Shown here: positions 29,559 to 38,310 of the stretch, one piece after another
Position numbering within the stretch: position 1 is the stretch's first letter
Layout of the letters: each line of letters begins with the position of its first letter
Source: Sphingopyxis sp. JAI128
GTDB taxonomy: Bacteria > Pseudomonadota > Alphaproteobacteria > Sphingomonadales > Sphingomonadaceae
Assembly: GCF_014207235.1 (NCBI RefSeq)
Contig: NZ_JACHDA010000008.1
Span: forward strand, 1-64,000
Length of the DNA stretch: 64,000 nucleotides
Direction of reading: 5' to 3'
Translations under genes and position numbers: made by a program
Notes under the pieces: model-generated
Database searches by the model: none
Seen by the model: the letters and a program-made list of their open reading frames with translations, nothing else
What the model was told of the DNA's origin: nothing

Positions 29559-32500
29559 TCGGCAGCCTCAGGCAGCGCGTCCGGATCTTCGTCATCCTCG
29601 TCCGCATAGGAGGAGAGTTCGACGTTGAGGCCCAGCGAACGCATTTCCTTGACAAGCACGTTGAAGCTTTCGGGAATGCCGGCTTCGAAGGTATCGTCGC
29701 CCTTGACGATCGCTTCGTAAACCTTGGTGCGGCCGATCACGTCGTCGGACTTCACCGTCAGCATTTCCTGCAGCGTATAGGCCGCGCCATAAGCTTGCAG
29801 AGCCCACACTTCCATTTCCCCGAAGCGCTGGCCACCGAACTGCGCCTTACCGCCCAGCGGCTGCTGGGTAACGAGGCTGTAGGGACCGATCGAACGCGCG
29901 TGAATCTTGTCGTCGACCAAGTGGTGCAGCTTCAGGATATACATATATCCCACCGTCACCTTGCGGTCGAAGCGGTCACCCGTGCGGCCGTCGTAGAGAT
30001 CGACCTGGCCCGACCGGTCGAGACCCGCGCGCTCCAACATCGTCGACACATCGCCTTCGCGCGCGCCATCGAACACCGGGGTTGCGAAGGGCACGCCCAC
30101 CGACAGGTTTCCGGCAAGTTCGACGACCTCTTCGGTCGTCCGCGCCTTGATCTCGTCGGCATATTCGTCGCCATAGGCCTGCAACAGCGCCTCGCGCACC
30201 GCTTCGGGCGGAGCGCCCGCCTCGGGGTCGGGGTTCGCCATGCGCCAGTCCTCGAGCGCCGCGGTGATCTGGCGGCCGAAACCGCGCGATGCCCAGCCGA
30301 GGTGCGTTTCGAGGATCTGCCCGACGTTCATGCGCGACGGCACGCCCAGCGGGTTGAGCACGAAATCGACATGCGTCCCGTCTTCGAGGAACGGCATGTC
30401 CTCGATCGGCAGGATGCGGCTGATGATGCCCTTGTTGCCGTGACGGCCGGCCATCTTGTCGCCCGACTGAAGCTTGCGCTTCACCGCGACGAAGACCTTG
30501 ACCATCTTGAGCACGCCCGGGGCGAGTTCGTCGCCGCGCTGCAGCTTTTCGACGCGGTCTTCGTACTTCGCGCTGATCCGCTTGATGGCATCGTCATATT
30601 GCGCCTTGATCGCTTCCAATGCGGCCTGCGCATTGTCTTCGACGACCGCCAGCTTCCACCAGTCGGCGCGGTCGAGATCGACGAGCATTTCCTCGGTGAC
30701 GATATCGCCCTTCTTCAGGCCCTTCGGCACTGCACTGGTCGCTTGACCGATCAGCAGTTCCTTGAGGCTCGAGAAGGTCGCGCGGTTGAGGATCGCGCGC
30801 TCGTCGTCGGCATCCTGCTTCAGACGTTCGATCTCTTCGCGTTCGATCGCGATCGCGCGCTCGTCCTTGTCGATACCGTGGCGGTTGAAGACACGGACCT
30901 CGACGACGGTGCCCGACACGCCCGGCGGCAGGCGCAGCGAGGTGTCGCGCACGTCGCTCGCCTTTTCGCCGAAGATCGCGCGCAGCAGCTTTTCTTCCGG
31001 CGTCATCGGCGATTCACCCTTGGGGGTGATCTTGCCGGCCAGAATGTCGCCCGGGCCGACCTCGGCGCCGATGTAGACGATGCCCGCTTCGTCGAGGTTG
31101 CGGAGCGCTTCCTCACCGACGTTCGGGATGTCGCGCGTGATGTCTTCGGGGCCAAGGCGCGTGTCGCGCGCGGTGACTTCGAATTCCTCGATGTGGATCG
31201 AGGTAAAGACGTCGTCCTTCACGATACGTTCGCTGATGAGGATCGAGTCCTCGTAGTTGTAGCCGTTCCACGGCATGAACGCGACGAGCACATTCTTGCC
31301 GAGCGCCAGTTCGCCGAGTTCGGTCGACGGACCGTCGGCGATGATGTCGCCGGCGCGGACCACTTCGCCCACCTTCACCAGCGGACGCTGGTTGATGCAG
31401 GTGTTCTGGTTCGACCGCTGGAATTTCTGCAGGCGGTAGATGTCGACGCCCGATTTGCCGGGTTCGACCATGTCGGTTGCACGGATAACGATACGCGTCG
31501 CATCGACCTGGTCGATCACGCCGCCGCGGCGCGCCGCGATGGCGGCACCCGAATCGCGCGCCACGGTTTCTTCCATGCCGGTGCCGACGACCGGCGCCTC
31601 GGCGCGCAGCAAAGGCACAGCCTGACGCTGCATGTTCGAACCCATCAGCGCGCGGTTGGCGTCATCGTTCTCCAGGAACGGAATCAGCGATGCCGCGACC
31701 GAAACCAGCTGCTTCGGCGACACGTCCATCAGCGTGATCTGGTCGCGCGGCGCCATCAGGAATTCGCCGGCTTCGCGCGCCGAGATCAGCTCGTCGATGA
31801 AGCTGCCGTCGGGGTTGAGGTCGGCGTTCGCCTGCGCAACCGTGTGCTTCTGCTCTTCCATCGCCGAAAGGTAGACGACTTCGTTCGTGACCTTGCCGTC
31901 GACGATGCGGCGGTAGGGGGTTTCGATGAAGCCATATTTGTTGACGCGCGCGAAGGTCGCGAGGCTGTTGATCAGACCGATGTTCGGGCCTTCGGGCGTT
32001 TCGATCGGGCAGATGCGACCATAGTGCGTCGGGTGAACGTCGCGGACTTCGAAGCCCGCGCGCTCGCGCGTCAGACCGCCCGGCCCGAGCGCCGACACGC
32101 GGCGCTTGTGCGTCACTTCCGACAGCGGGTTGGTCTGGTCCATGAATTGCGACAGCTGCGACGAACCGAAGAATTCGCGCACCGCGGCCACCGCGGGCTT
32201 CGCATTGATCAGGTCGTTCGGCATCACGGTCGAGACGTCGACCGAGCTCATCCGCTCCTTAACGGCGCGCTCCATGCGGAGCAGACCGACGCGATACTGG
32301 TTTTCGAGCAGCTCGCCGACCGAACGCACGCGGCGGTTGCCAAGATTGTCGATATCGTCGATCTCGCCCTTGCCGTCCTTCAGGTTCACCAGCTCCTTGA
32401 CCACGGCGAGTATGTCCTCGCTGCGCAGCGTGGTCACCGTATCCTCGGCGTCGAGGCCCAGGCGCATGTTGAGCTTGACGCGGCCCACGGCCGAAAGGTC

Positions 32501-33730
32501 GTAACGCTCGGCGTCGAAGAACAGCCCGCCGAACAAGGCTTCGGCGGTTTCGCGCGTCGGCGGTTCGCCGGGGCGCATGACGCGGTAGATGTCGCTCAAT
32601 GCCTGGTCGCGATCCTCAGCCTTGTCGGCCTTCAGCGTGTTGCGGATCCACGGACCGGTGTTGTTGTGGTCGATGTCGAGCAGCACCAGCTTGTCGATCC
32701 CCGCGGCGTCGAGCTTCTCGAGATTGTCGGCGCTCACTTCGTCGCCGGCCTCGATGTAAATCTCGCCGGTCGACTCGTTGATCAGGTCATAGGCGCTGTA
32801 ACGGCCGAAGATTTCCTCGGTCGGAATCAGCAGCGTGTCGAGACCGTCCTTCGCGGCCTTGTTGGCAAGGCGCGGGCTGATCTTGTGGCCGGCGGCGAAG
32901 ACGACCTCGCCGGTCTTGGCATCGACGACATCGAAGGCGGGCTTCGAACCGCGCCAGTTTTCGACGACAAAGGGGACCTTCCAGCCGTTTTCGGCGCGCT
33001 CGAAGACGAGGCGGTCGTAGAAATGATTGAGGATTTCCTCGCCCGACATGCCCAGCGCATAGAGGAGCGACGTCACCGGCAGCTTGCGCTTGCGGTCGAT
33101 GCGGACGTTGACGATGTCCTTGGCGTCGAATTCGAAGTCGAGCCACGATCCGCGATAGGGGATCACGCGCGCGGCGAACAGGAACTTGCCCGACGAGTGG
33201 GTCTTGCCGCGGTCATGGTCGAACAGAACACCAGGCGAGCGGTGCATCTGCGACACGATAACGCGCTCGGTCCCGTTGACGAAGAAGGTGCCGTTCTCGG
33301 TCATGAGCGGCATGTCGCCCATGTAAACGTCCTGCTCCTTGATATCGAGGACCGAACGCGTGTCGGTTTCGCTGTCGACTTCAAAGACGATCAGGCGCAG
33401 CGTGACCTTCATCGGCGCCGCATAGGTGATGCCGCGCTGACGACATTCCTCGACGTCATACTTCGGCGCTTCGAGCTCGTAATGGACGAAGTCGAGTTCG
33501 GCGGTGCCGGCGAAATCACGGATCGGGAACACGCTGCGCAGCGTCTTTTCGAGACCCGAAACATAGCCGATCGACGGGTCCGAACGCAGGAACTGCTCAT
33601 AGGATTCGCGCTGCACCTCGATGAGGTTTGGCATCTCCACCGCTTCATGGATATTGCCGAACAGCTTACGGATTCGCTTGCTTGCGGTTGCTTCGAGGGC
33701 CTTGCCCACCGACTTCGCCTTGGTCGCCAT
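29555..33730 (-). CDS. rpoB: DNA-directed RNA polymerase subunit beta
   Basis: Second catalytic subunit of RNA polymerase, 1391 residues. Diagnostic regions are the fork-loop/rifampicin cluster [20 protein letters not shown] followed by [37 protein letters not shown], the [16 protein letters not shown] active-site segment, and the C-terminal [20 protein letters not shown]. The rifampicin cluster reads as the sensitive form at the familiar Ser, Asp, His and Ser positions. It is preceded by its own promoter at 33908-33936 rather than by rplL. Confidence 0.99.
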   Translation of the reverse strand: MATKAKSVGKALEATASKRIRKLFGNIHEAVEMPNLIEVQRESYEQFLRSDPSIGYVSGLEKTLRSVFPIRDFAGTAELDFVHYELEAPKYDVEECRQRGITYAAPMKVTLRLIVFEVDSETDTRSVLDIKEQDVYMGDMPLMTENGTFFVNGTERVIVSQMHRSPGVLFDHDRGKTHSSGKFLFAARVIPYRGSWLDFEFDAKDIVNVRIDRKRKLPVTSLLYALGMSGEEILNHFYDRLVFERAENGWKVPFVVENWRGSKPAFDVVDAKTGEVVFAAGHKISPRLANKAAKDGLDTLLIPTEEIFGRYSAYDLINESTGEIYIEAGDEVSADNLEKLDAAGIDKLVLLDIDHNNTGPWIRNTLKADKAEDRDQALSDIYRVMRPGEPPTRETAEALFGGLFFDAERYDLSAVGRVKLNMRLGLDAEDTVTTLRSEDILAVVKELVNLKDGKGEIDDIDNLGNRRVRSVGELLENQYRVGLLRMERAVKERMSSVDVSTVMPNDLINAKPAVAAVREFFGSSQLSQFMDQTNPLSEVTHKRRVSALGPGGLTRERAGFEVRDVHPTHYGRICPIETPEGPNIGLINSLATFARVNKYGFIETPYRRIVDGKVTNEVVYLSAMEEQKHTVAQANADLNPDGSFIDELISAREAGEFLMAPRDQITLMDVSPKQLVSVAASLIPFLENDDANRALMGSNMQRQAVPLLRAEAPVVGTGMEETVARDSGAAIAARRGGVIDQVDATRIVIRATDMVEPGKSGVDIYRLQKFQRSNQNTCINQRPLVKVGEVVRAGDIIADGPSTELGELALGKNVLVAFMPWNGYNYEDSILISERIVKDDVFTSIHIEEFEVTARDTRLGPEDITRDIPNVGEEALRNLDEAGIVYIGAEVGPGDILAGKITPKGESPMTPEEKLLRAIFGEKASDVRDTSLRLPPGVSGTVVEVRVFNRHGIDKDERAIAIEREEIERLKQDADDERAILNRATFSSLKELLIGQATSAVPKGLKKGDIVTEEMLVDLDRADWWKLAVVEDNAQAALEAIKAQYDDAIKRISAKYEDRVEKLQRGDELAPGVLKMVKVFVAVKRKLQSGDKMAGRHGNKGIISRILPIEDMPFLEDGTHVDFVLNPLGVPSRMNVGQILETHLGWASRGFGRQITAALEDWRMANPDPEAGAPPEAVREALLQAYGDEYADEIKARTTEEVVELAGNLSVGVPFATPVFDGAREGDVSTMLERAGLDRSGQVDLYDGRTGDRFDRKVTVGYMYILKLHHLVDDKIHARSIGPYSLVTQQPLGGKAQFGGQRFGEMEVWALQAYGAAYTLQEMLTVKSDDVIGRTKVYEAIVKGDDTFEAGIPESFNVLVKEMRSLGLNVELSSYADEDDEDPDALPEAAE

Positions 33731-34007
33731 AAGTGATTGTCTCGCCTTGAAAAAATAGCTTGCGAGCGCAGGAGAGACGCAAAAAGGCCGCGAGCAACCG
33801 TTGCCGGTTTACCGCAGCTTCCAACGCATCTCGAAATCCCGAACGCCCTATCCGTACAACCTGCCGCGCAAAGTCAGGCTCTATCTCGGATGATCGGGTA
33901 TGATGGCCATATAGGATCGGCGGTGCGAGGTGTCAACGGTCCTGCCGCCGCAGAGGAGCAAGGATGCCCGCCGCCGCGTTTTATCGTATTGCAATATAGA
34001 AAATATT
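33731..34007. other. rpoB leader and divergent control region
   Basis: About 280 bases without a gene, between rpoB (minus) and the DUF2975 operon (plus). It contains the rpoBC promoter at 33908-33936 and a leader of about 170 bases before the rpoB start. I see no strong hairpin in that leader. The right edge is A/T-rich and leads into the inverted repeat at 34008. Confidence 0.6.
33908..33936 (-). promoter_or_regulatory. Sigma-70 promoter of rpoBC
   Basis: On the minus strand TTGACA, 17 bases, TATATG: a full -35 match and a good -10 at ideal spacing. It gives rpoBC a promoter of its own, as needed because rplJL lies 12 kb away. Confidence 0.75.
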
Positions 34008-34036
34008 GATTATCGATATGAACATTATCGATAATC
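34008..34036. promoter_or_regulatory. Inverted repeat operator upstream of the DUF2975-XRE operon
   Basis: GATTATCGATA-7-TATCGATAATC is a perfect 11-bp inverted repeat ending one base before the GGGGAG ribosome site of the DUF2975 gene. It overlaps the expected promoter and leader and is a good binding site for the XRE regulator encoded second in the operon (autorepression inferred). Confidence 0.65.
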
Positions 34037-34049
34037 GGGGAGATTCGCG

Positions 34050-34550
34050 ATGCTTCGGTGGAGCCGGAGGTTACTTGCGGGGCTGAATATTCTGAACTGG
34101 GTGGCCGGGCTGCTGATCCTCGCGACGATCGCCCTCGTCGCCTTTGCCGCACCCGACATGCTGGCGGCGGCGCTCCACGGCAAGATGAAGCATCCCGAAG
34201 CCGCGGTAACGTGGTTGCGATGGGTCATGGTCATCACTGCGCCGGTCATCCTGTTCGCGCATGTCATTCTGACGCGGCTGATCGCGATGATCGACGAAGT
34301 GCGCGCGGGCAAGCCCTTCGCCGGCGCCAACGCGGCGCGCCTCCGCCACATCGCCTGGGCGCTGCTCGGTATCCAGCTCCTCGACCTCGCCTATGGTTTC
34401 GTCAGCATTGCCGCGAGCGAGCGCACGGGCGAATATTTCGGCTGGAGTTTCGGGCTCACCGGCTGGCTCGCCATACTCATGCTCTTCATCCTCGCGCGCA
34501 TTTTCGAGCGCGGCGCGGCGATGCAAGACGAGCTGGAGCAGACGATCTGA
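34050..34550 (+). CDS. DUF2975-domain membrane protein
   Basis: A 166-residue protein with four hydrophobic helices (about 13-35, 58-80, 105-122, 134-152). The central VILTRLIAMIDEVRAGKPFA followed by GANAARLRHIAWALL is typical of DUF2975, in which a loop between helices 2 and 3 carries the GxPF motif. The family is almost always followed by a small XRE regulator, as here (overlap TGATG). Function is unknown; the pair behaves like a membrane sensor or inhibitor with its transcription factor, but that is inference. Confidence 0.88.
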   Translation: MLRWSRRLLAGLNILNWVAGLLILATIALVAFAAPDMLAAALHGKMKHPEAAVTWLRWVMVITAPVILFAHVILTRLIAMIDEVRAGKPFAGANAARLRHIAWALLGIQLLDLAYGFVSIAASERTGEYFGWSFGLTGWLAILMLFILARIFERGAAMQDELEQTI

Positions 34551-34774
34551 TGACGATCCGGGTCCAGCTCGACGACATGCTGTGGCGGCGGCGCATGACG
34601 CTGACCGAACTCAGCGAGCGCGTCGACATCACCGTGGCCAACCTGTCGGTGCTCAAGACCGGCAAGGCCAAGGCGATCCGCTTCTCGACGCTCGACGCAA
34701 TCTGCCGCGTCCTCGAATGCCAACCCGGCGAACTCATCCTTTTCCATCCCGAAGGCGCCCCCGATGAAGACTGA
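34550..34774 (+). CDS. Small XRE (Cro/CI-type) transcriptional regulator
   Basis: A 74-residue helix-turn-helix protein of the YozG-like group: IRVQLDDMLWRRRMTLTELS, then ERVDITVANLSVLKTGKAKA as the HTH with recognition helix, and FSTLDAICRVLECQPGELIL closing the five-helix fold. It overlaps DUF2975 upstream (TGATG) and the membrane protein downstream (11 bp). It likely binds the perfect inverted repeat at 34008-34036. Confidence 0.92.
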   Translation: MTIRVQLDDMLWRRRMTLTELSERVDITVANLSVLKTGKAKAIRFSTLDAICRVLECQPGELILFHPEGAPDED

Positions 34775-35522
34775 TATCGCATCGATCTATCGCAGCGCCC
34801 GGGCTTTTGCGCTCGCCTGCCCGCTCCTCTTCCTTATCCCGGCACTCGTCGAACTCGCGCAGCATGTCGTCGAATGGCGCGCGGGCATGTACGACGGCGT
34901 CGCCGGGGCAAAGGCCGCCGAGGCCGACCCGCTGCGCCTGCAATTCGGCTTCGCCAAGACGCTCGCCATCCTGCTGCCCGGTTATTGGTTCACCCGCTAT
35001 ATGCTGTTCAACCGCGACGCGGCGCGCGCGCGCCGCATCGAATGGCCAGCGATCGGCCTGTGGTTCATCCTGTTCACGCCCAACGCTCTGCAACAATGGT
35101 GGACGCTGTTCGGCCCTTCGCTCACCGGCCTCCTTGGCCTGACCGGCGTCGCCGCGCAATGGACGGGCTATGCGCTCGCCTTGCTCGGCGCCGTCGCCGG
35201 TATCTATTTCGTGGCGTGGACCGTGGCGTGGACGGTCGGCAATAGCGCGATCGGCCCGATCCGCTCGATCCGGATCGTGGCGGGCAGTTTCTGGCGGACC
35301 GTTCTGCTGATCCTCGCCGGGGCGCTGCCGCTGATGATCGCACATTATGCGCTCAGCTTCGCCGCAATCTTCGGCCCTGCGACCCTCGACGGGCCGCTGC
35401 TGCTGCTCGACGCACTCGTCGTCGGCCTGCTCGCGCTGACCATGGCGGGCAGCAACGCCGTCGCCGCCCGCCACGCGGCCATGAAAAAGGGGCTCGACCT
35501 CGCGACGGGCGCCCCGCGCTGA
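34764..35522 (+). CDS. Hypothetical multi-pass membrane protein of the DUF2975-XRE operon
   Basis: A 252-residue protein with six or so hydrophobic segments (about 15-35, 68-82, 95-110, 122-160, 175-198, 205-232). I do not recognise the family. The start overlaps the XRE stop by 11 bases, so it is part of the same operon. The C-terminus is basic (AVAARHAAMKKGLD). It may be the regulated target of the XRE/DUF2975 pair. Confidence 0.72.
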   Translation: MKTDIASIYRSARAFALACPLLFLIPALVELAQHVVEWRAGMYDGVAGAKAAEADPLRLQFGFAKTLAILLPGYWFTRYMLFNRDAARARRIEWPAIGLWFILFTPNALQQWWTLFGPSLTGLLGLTGVAAQWTGYALALLGAVAGIYFVAWTVAWTVGNSAIGPIRSIRIVAGSFWRTVLLILAGALPLMIAHYALSFAAIFGPATLDGPLLLLDALVVGLLALTMAGSNAVAARHAAMKKGLDLATGAPR

Positions 35523-35713
35523 AAAGGCGGGGCGTCGGCCGCGCGCTCACGGCCCCAAACGGCACGAAAAAGCGGCTCGAGCTTGGAGTGCCGACCCGAT
35601 CAACTCGGCTCATCGCGTCCAACGCACGGCTCGTCCACCTTGGCGTGGCCCTTGCGCCCTTCCGCGCGTTGAACGGACAAGCGTTCCATCAACACCAAAG
35701 GAGACCGAAAGCG

Positions 35714-36562
35714 ATGCGGAAATTCGCAGGCTTTGTTGCAACCATTTCTCTTGGCATGTCGGCTATCGCCGCCGCCCCCGCCCTGGCGCAGGATGCCGCC
35801 GCCGCGACCGTCAACCTGACGGCGGGCACCAAGGTTTTTGATTCCGAAGGCGCCGAACTCGGCACCGTTACCAGCGTCGCGGGCGCCAACGTCGTTGTCG
35901 ATCTGGGTGAAGGCAAACAGGTTACCCTCCCTTCCAACGCATTCGGACAGCTTGAAAAAGGCCCGACTATCGGCGCCACCAAGGCGCAGGTCGTCGCGGC
36001 GGTCGATCAGGCCAATGCCGGGAGCGAAGCCAAGCTCACCGCAGCCTTGCAGCCCGGCGCCGACGTGCGCGGCGTCAGCGGCGCTACGATCCTCGGCAAG
36101 GTCAAGCTCGTCGCGCAGGACGGCGTGGTCCTCACCACCCCGACCGGCGACGTAAAACTGCCCCGCAACGCCTTTTTCGTCGGACAGGCCGGTCTCGCGA
36201 CCAGCTTTACCGCCGAACAATTCGCGGCTGCGATGCAGGAAGTGAACACCGCCGCCGCCGCGGACGACGCCGCGGTGGCCGCCGCGCTCAACCCCGGTGC
36301 CGAGGTGCGTAGCCTTAAAGGGGCCGCCGTTCTTGGCAAAGTCAAATCCGCCAGCGCCGACACGGTCGTCGTCACCACCGCCGCAGGCGACGATGTCAGC
36401 CTCCCGCGCAGTGCCTTCCTGATGTCGCCCGCGGGCCTCGCCGCCGCCTATACGGCCGAACAATTCGCCGCCGCCGTGGCGCAGGCGACAGGTGAACCCG
36501 CGCCGCAGACTGAAGCGACAACCGATGCGGCGCCGGCCCCGGCGCAAAAGTCGGCCAACTAA
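35714..36562 (+). CDS. Secreted protein with three tandem PRC-barrel-like repeats
   Basis: A 282-residue exported protein: signal peptide ending PALAQ near residue 26, then three repeats of about 80 residues. Each begins with a small beta unit (TKVFDSEGAELGTVTSV; ADVRGVSGATILGKVKLV; AEVRSLKGAAVLGKVKSA), followed by LP-x-NAF or LPRSAF, and then an AEQFAAA helix. Repeats 2 and 3 are closest to each other. The short beta units resemble PRC-barrel strands. The tail is Ala/Pro-rich. AAAGGAG precedes ATG 35714 and a strong terminator follows. No function is known. Confidence 0.75.
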   Translation: MRKFAGFVATISLGMSAIAAAPALAQDAAAATVNLTAGTKVFDSEGAELGTVTSVAGANVVVDLGEGKQVTLPSNAFGQLEKGPTIGATKAQVVAAVDQANAGSEAKLTAALQPGADVRGVSGATILGKVKLVAQDGVVLTTPTGDVKLPRNAFFVGQAGLATSFTAEQFAAAMQEVNTAAAADDAAVAAALNPGAEVRSLKGAAVLGKVKSASADTVVVTTAAGDDVSLPRSAFLMSPAGLAAAYTAEQFAAAVAQATGEPAPQTEATTDAAPAPAQKSAN

Positions 36563-36579
36563 CCGGCCCGAATAAGGGA

Positions 36580-36616
36580 ATGGGGCGCCGACCTATGGGT
36601 CTGCGCCCCATTTTTT
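36580..36616 (+). terminator. Intrinsic terminator after the three-repeat protein
   Basis: ATGGGGCGC pairs with GCGCCCCAT and is followed by TTTTTT, 17 bp past the stop at 36562. Confidence 0.88.
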
Positions 36617-36694
36617 CATCCGCAATTACTGTCCAGAAGGACCAGATTCGACCGCTTGCGGATGTTGATTTCATGGTTTGCGATCATGAAAGTT

Positions 36695-36964
36695 TCAAAA
36701 CCTTGGCAGGGTCAACATGGCAACGGGCGGGAAAGTTCCGCCTGCTATCGTCAAATAGAAGCGTCGCGACGTCCCTTGTTCCTTGGCGACCACATCAACC
36801 TCTTCATTCTGAAAGCACAACCAGAACCGGTGGGTTCCGGCGTTGATCCAGTGGACGATCTGATCGGCGAGGAACAGGCTCTCGCCCACCTTCACAGCGG
36901 CGATATGATGCGTCCGGCCATTACCGGCACCCTCACGGACGGCGACAATCTCATAGTCGGTCAT
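36695..36964 (-). CDS. DUF3892-family protein
   Basis: An 89-residue protein starting TDYEIVAVREGAGNGRTHHI with AAVKVGESLFLADQIVHWIN, which matches DUF3892 (a small beta-rich family annotated only by sequence). The later FWLCFQNEEVDVVAKE and RRFYLTIAGG segments suggest a compact alpha/beta fold. It is the last gene of a four-gene minus-strand cassette (36695-38150), 32 bp after the preceding gene. Confidence 0.75.
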   Translation of the reverse strand: MTDYEIVAVREGAGNGRTHHIAAVKVGESLFLADQIVHWINAGTHRFWLCFQNEEVDVVAKEQGTSRRFYLTIAGGTFPPVAMLTLPRF

Positions 36965-36996
36965 GTGTTGACGTCAGATCCTCTTGCGCGGGAGAT

Positions 36997-37230
36997 CTAG
37001 TAGCGAACCGGAATGATGCGAATCCGATCGATAGCGCCGGGGGATGCGCGCGACCGGGCGATGGCGGCGGCGCGAAGTTCATCGAGAGCGATGACTTCGT
37101 AGCCGTTTTCGTCGGGCTGCATGGGAAGGTCGGTTTCGACGACAAGAATGACCTTTCGCGCAAGACCGTCGATCTCCCACTCGAACCAGCAACGCACAAT
37201 ATGGTGCGCACCTTCGCGCTCATCCTCCAT
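36997..37230 (-). CDS. Hypothetical small protein of the DUF2384 cassette
   Basis: A 77-residue protein starting MEDEREGAHHIVRCWFEWEI, then a beta-rich segment GLARKVILVVETDLPMQPDE and a basic C-terminal helix region. Not recognised. ATG 37230 overlaps the end of the DUF2384 gene by 11 bp; an upstream start at 37314 would overlap much more and is less likely. Confidence 0.6.
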   Translation of the reverse strand: MEDEREGAHHIVRCWFEWEIDGLARKVILVVETDLPMQPDENGYEVIALDELRAAAIARSRASPGAIDRIRIIPVRY

Positions 37231-37522
37231 CGGGCGTATCCCGAACGGAGGATCGTGCGCGAAGCTCACGCTCGACGCTGGCATAGCCGGCCTCGCTTTG
37301 CGTCGCGACGGCAATGGGACGCCCGCTTAAAATTGCGTCCTCGCGGTTGAGAAAGTCCAGCGCCGCGTCCCGTCCGCCGAGCAGCTCGAACGCCAGCGCG
37401 CTGATCGCTCCCTGCCGCTGCGCATCGTCCTGCGCAAGCGGCTTGACGTTCCGATTTCGCCGAAACGGGTTTGTACGCGCGCTCGCCAAGGCGGGGCCGG
37501 GTTTGACCTGCTCAGCTGTCAT
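37220..37522 (-). CDS. MbcA/ParS/Xre-type (DUF2384) antitoxin-like protein
   Basis: A 100-residue protein whose second half is the DUF2384 toxin-binding domain: ISALAFELLGGRDAALDFLN, then SGRPIAVATQSEAGYASVER ending ELRAR. In the known systems this domain follows an Xre-like helix-turn-helix and pairs with a RES-domain toxin. Here the N-terminal part is short and basic (NPFRRNRNVKPLA) with no clear HTH, and no RES gene is adjacent. The flanking genes overlap it by 11 bp on each side, so it is tightly coupled to two proteins of unknown family. Confidence 0.78.
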   Translation of the reverse strand: MTAEQVKPGPALASARTNPFRRNRNVKPLAQDDAQRQGAISALAFELLGGRDAALDFLNREDAILSGRPIAVATQSEAGYASVERELRARSSVRDTPDGG

Positions 37523-38150
37523 TGGCCTGCCCCCCTTTCGCTCCGTTCGCGGAACTTTCACGCCCGAGCGCGGCGCGCGCGTCATCAATACTCGAATATC
37601 GGAACGGTCCGACTCGGAATTGTTCCGCATATATGTGAACAATGCCGGCTTCCGATAGCGAGCGGAATGGCTGGAGATGTACTGCATCGGGTCGATGCAA
37701 ATCGGGTAAGGCGGGCAATTTGGCGGCCAGCTTGGCCAGCTTGTCCTCATCGAAGCCAAGCGCGCGATAGATGTCGCGTCCGATAACCCAAATTTCTTCC
37801 TGGACTGCGGCAAGCCGGCCGACGACATGTTCGAGGCCGAAGGACGCCCTTTCCTCCTCCGTCATCGCCAGCGCCTCATTGACGAGCAGTTCGGCAATCA
37901 GCGTGTCGCCCAAAAAAAACGGATAGTCGGCCGCCGGCTCGGAAACCGGGGGTACGGCCGACAGACCCTCACCTTCCTCGGCAACCCCGGAAAGGTCGTC
38001 CGCCAGCCCGCGCCGCTCGCGATATTCGTGAATCCGCTTCGCATAATAGCGGGGCAGGTCGAAATTCGGGAGCAAGTCACCATCGCGCCGTGCGTGGCTC
38101 ACCGTCATGAGCGCCATCTGGTGATGATAGAGAAGTTGGTTGAGATCCAT
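37512..38150 (-). CDS. Hypothetical protein, first gene of the DUF2384 cassette
   Basis: A 212-residue soluble protein starting MDLNQLLYHHQMALMTVSHA, then a basic stretch (PRYYAKRIHEYRERRG), an acidic linker and a longer helical C-terminal half ending KGGQANDS. Not recognised. It overlaps the DUF2384 gene by 11 bp. If the cassette works like a toxin-antitoxin or conflict module this would be the candidate partner, but nothing in the sequence shows a catalytic site. Confidence 0.6.
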   Translation of the reverse strand: MDLNQLLYHHQMALMTVSHARRDGDLLPNFDLPRYYAKRIHEYRERRGLADDLSGVAEEGEGLSAVPPVSEPAADYPFFLGDTLIAELLVNEALAMTEEERASFGLEHVVGRLAAVQEEIWVIGRDIYRALGFDEDKLAKLAAKLPALPDLHRPDAVHLQPFRSLSEAGIVHIYAEQFRVGPFRYSSIDDARAALGRESSANGAKGGQANDS

Positions 38151-38310
38151 ATCAGCCTCCCGTTTGCGGGAGCGCTATTGTCTCTCAGGCGCCGACATGC
38201 AGGATGAAGCCAACGATGCATGTCATATGGGCGCTGCGGCCGATTCTTTCAAGATGATCGCGCTGCGGGCCGGCCGGTTGCCAAAGACAGCGGGTGACCG
38301 CTTCCCACCC

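Noticed and set aside
35510-35534. Stem-loop CGCCCCGC/GCGGGGCG at the end of the DUF2975 operon as a terminator
   Set aside because: The stem overlaps the coding end and stop codon and has no T-run, so it is more likely a chance GC pairing.
37220-37522. Classic RES-Xre toxin-antitoxin operon
   Set aside because: No RES-domain gene is adjacent and the protein lacks a clear helix-turn-helix, so I describe it only as DUF2384-like.
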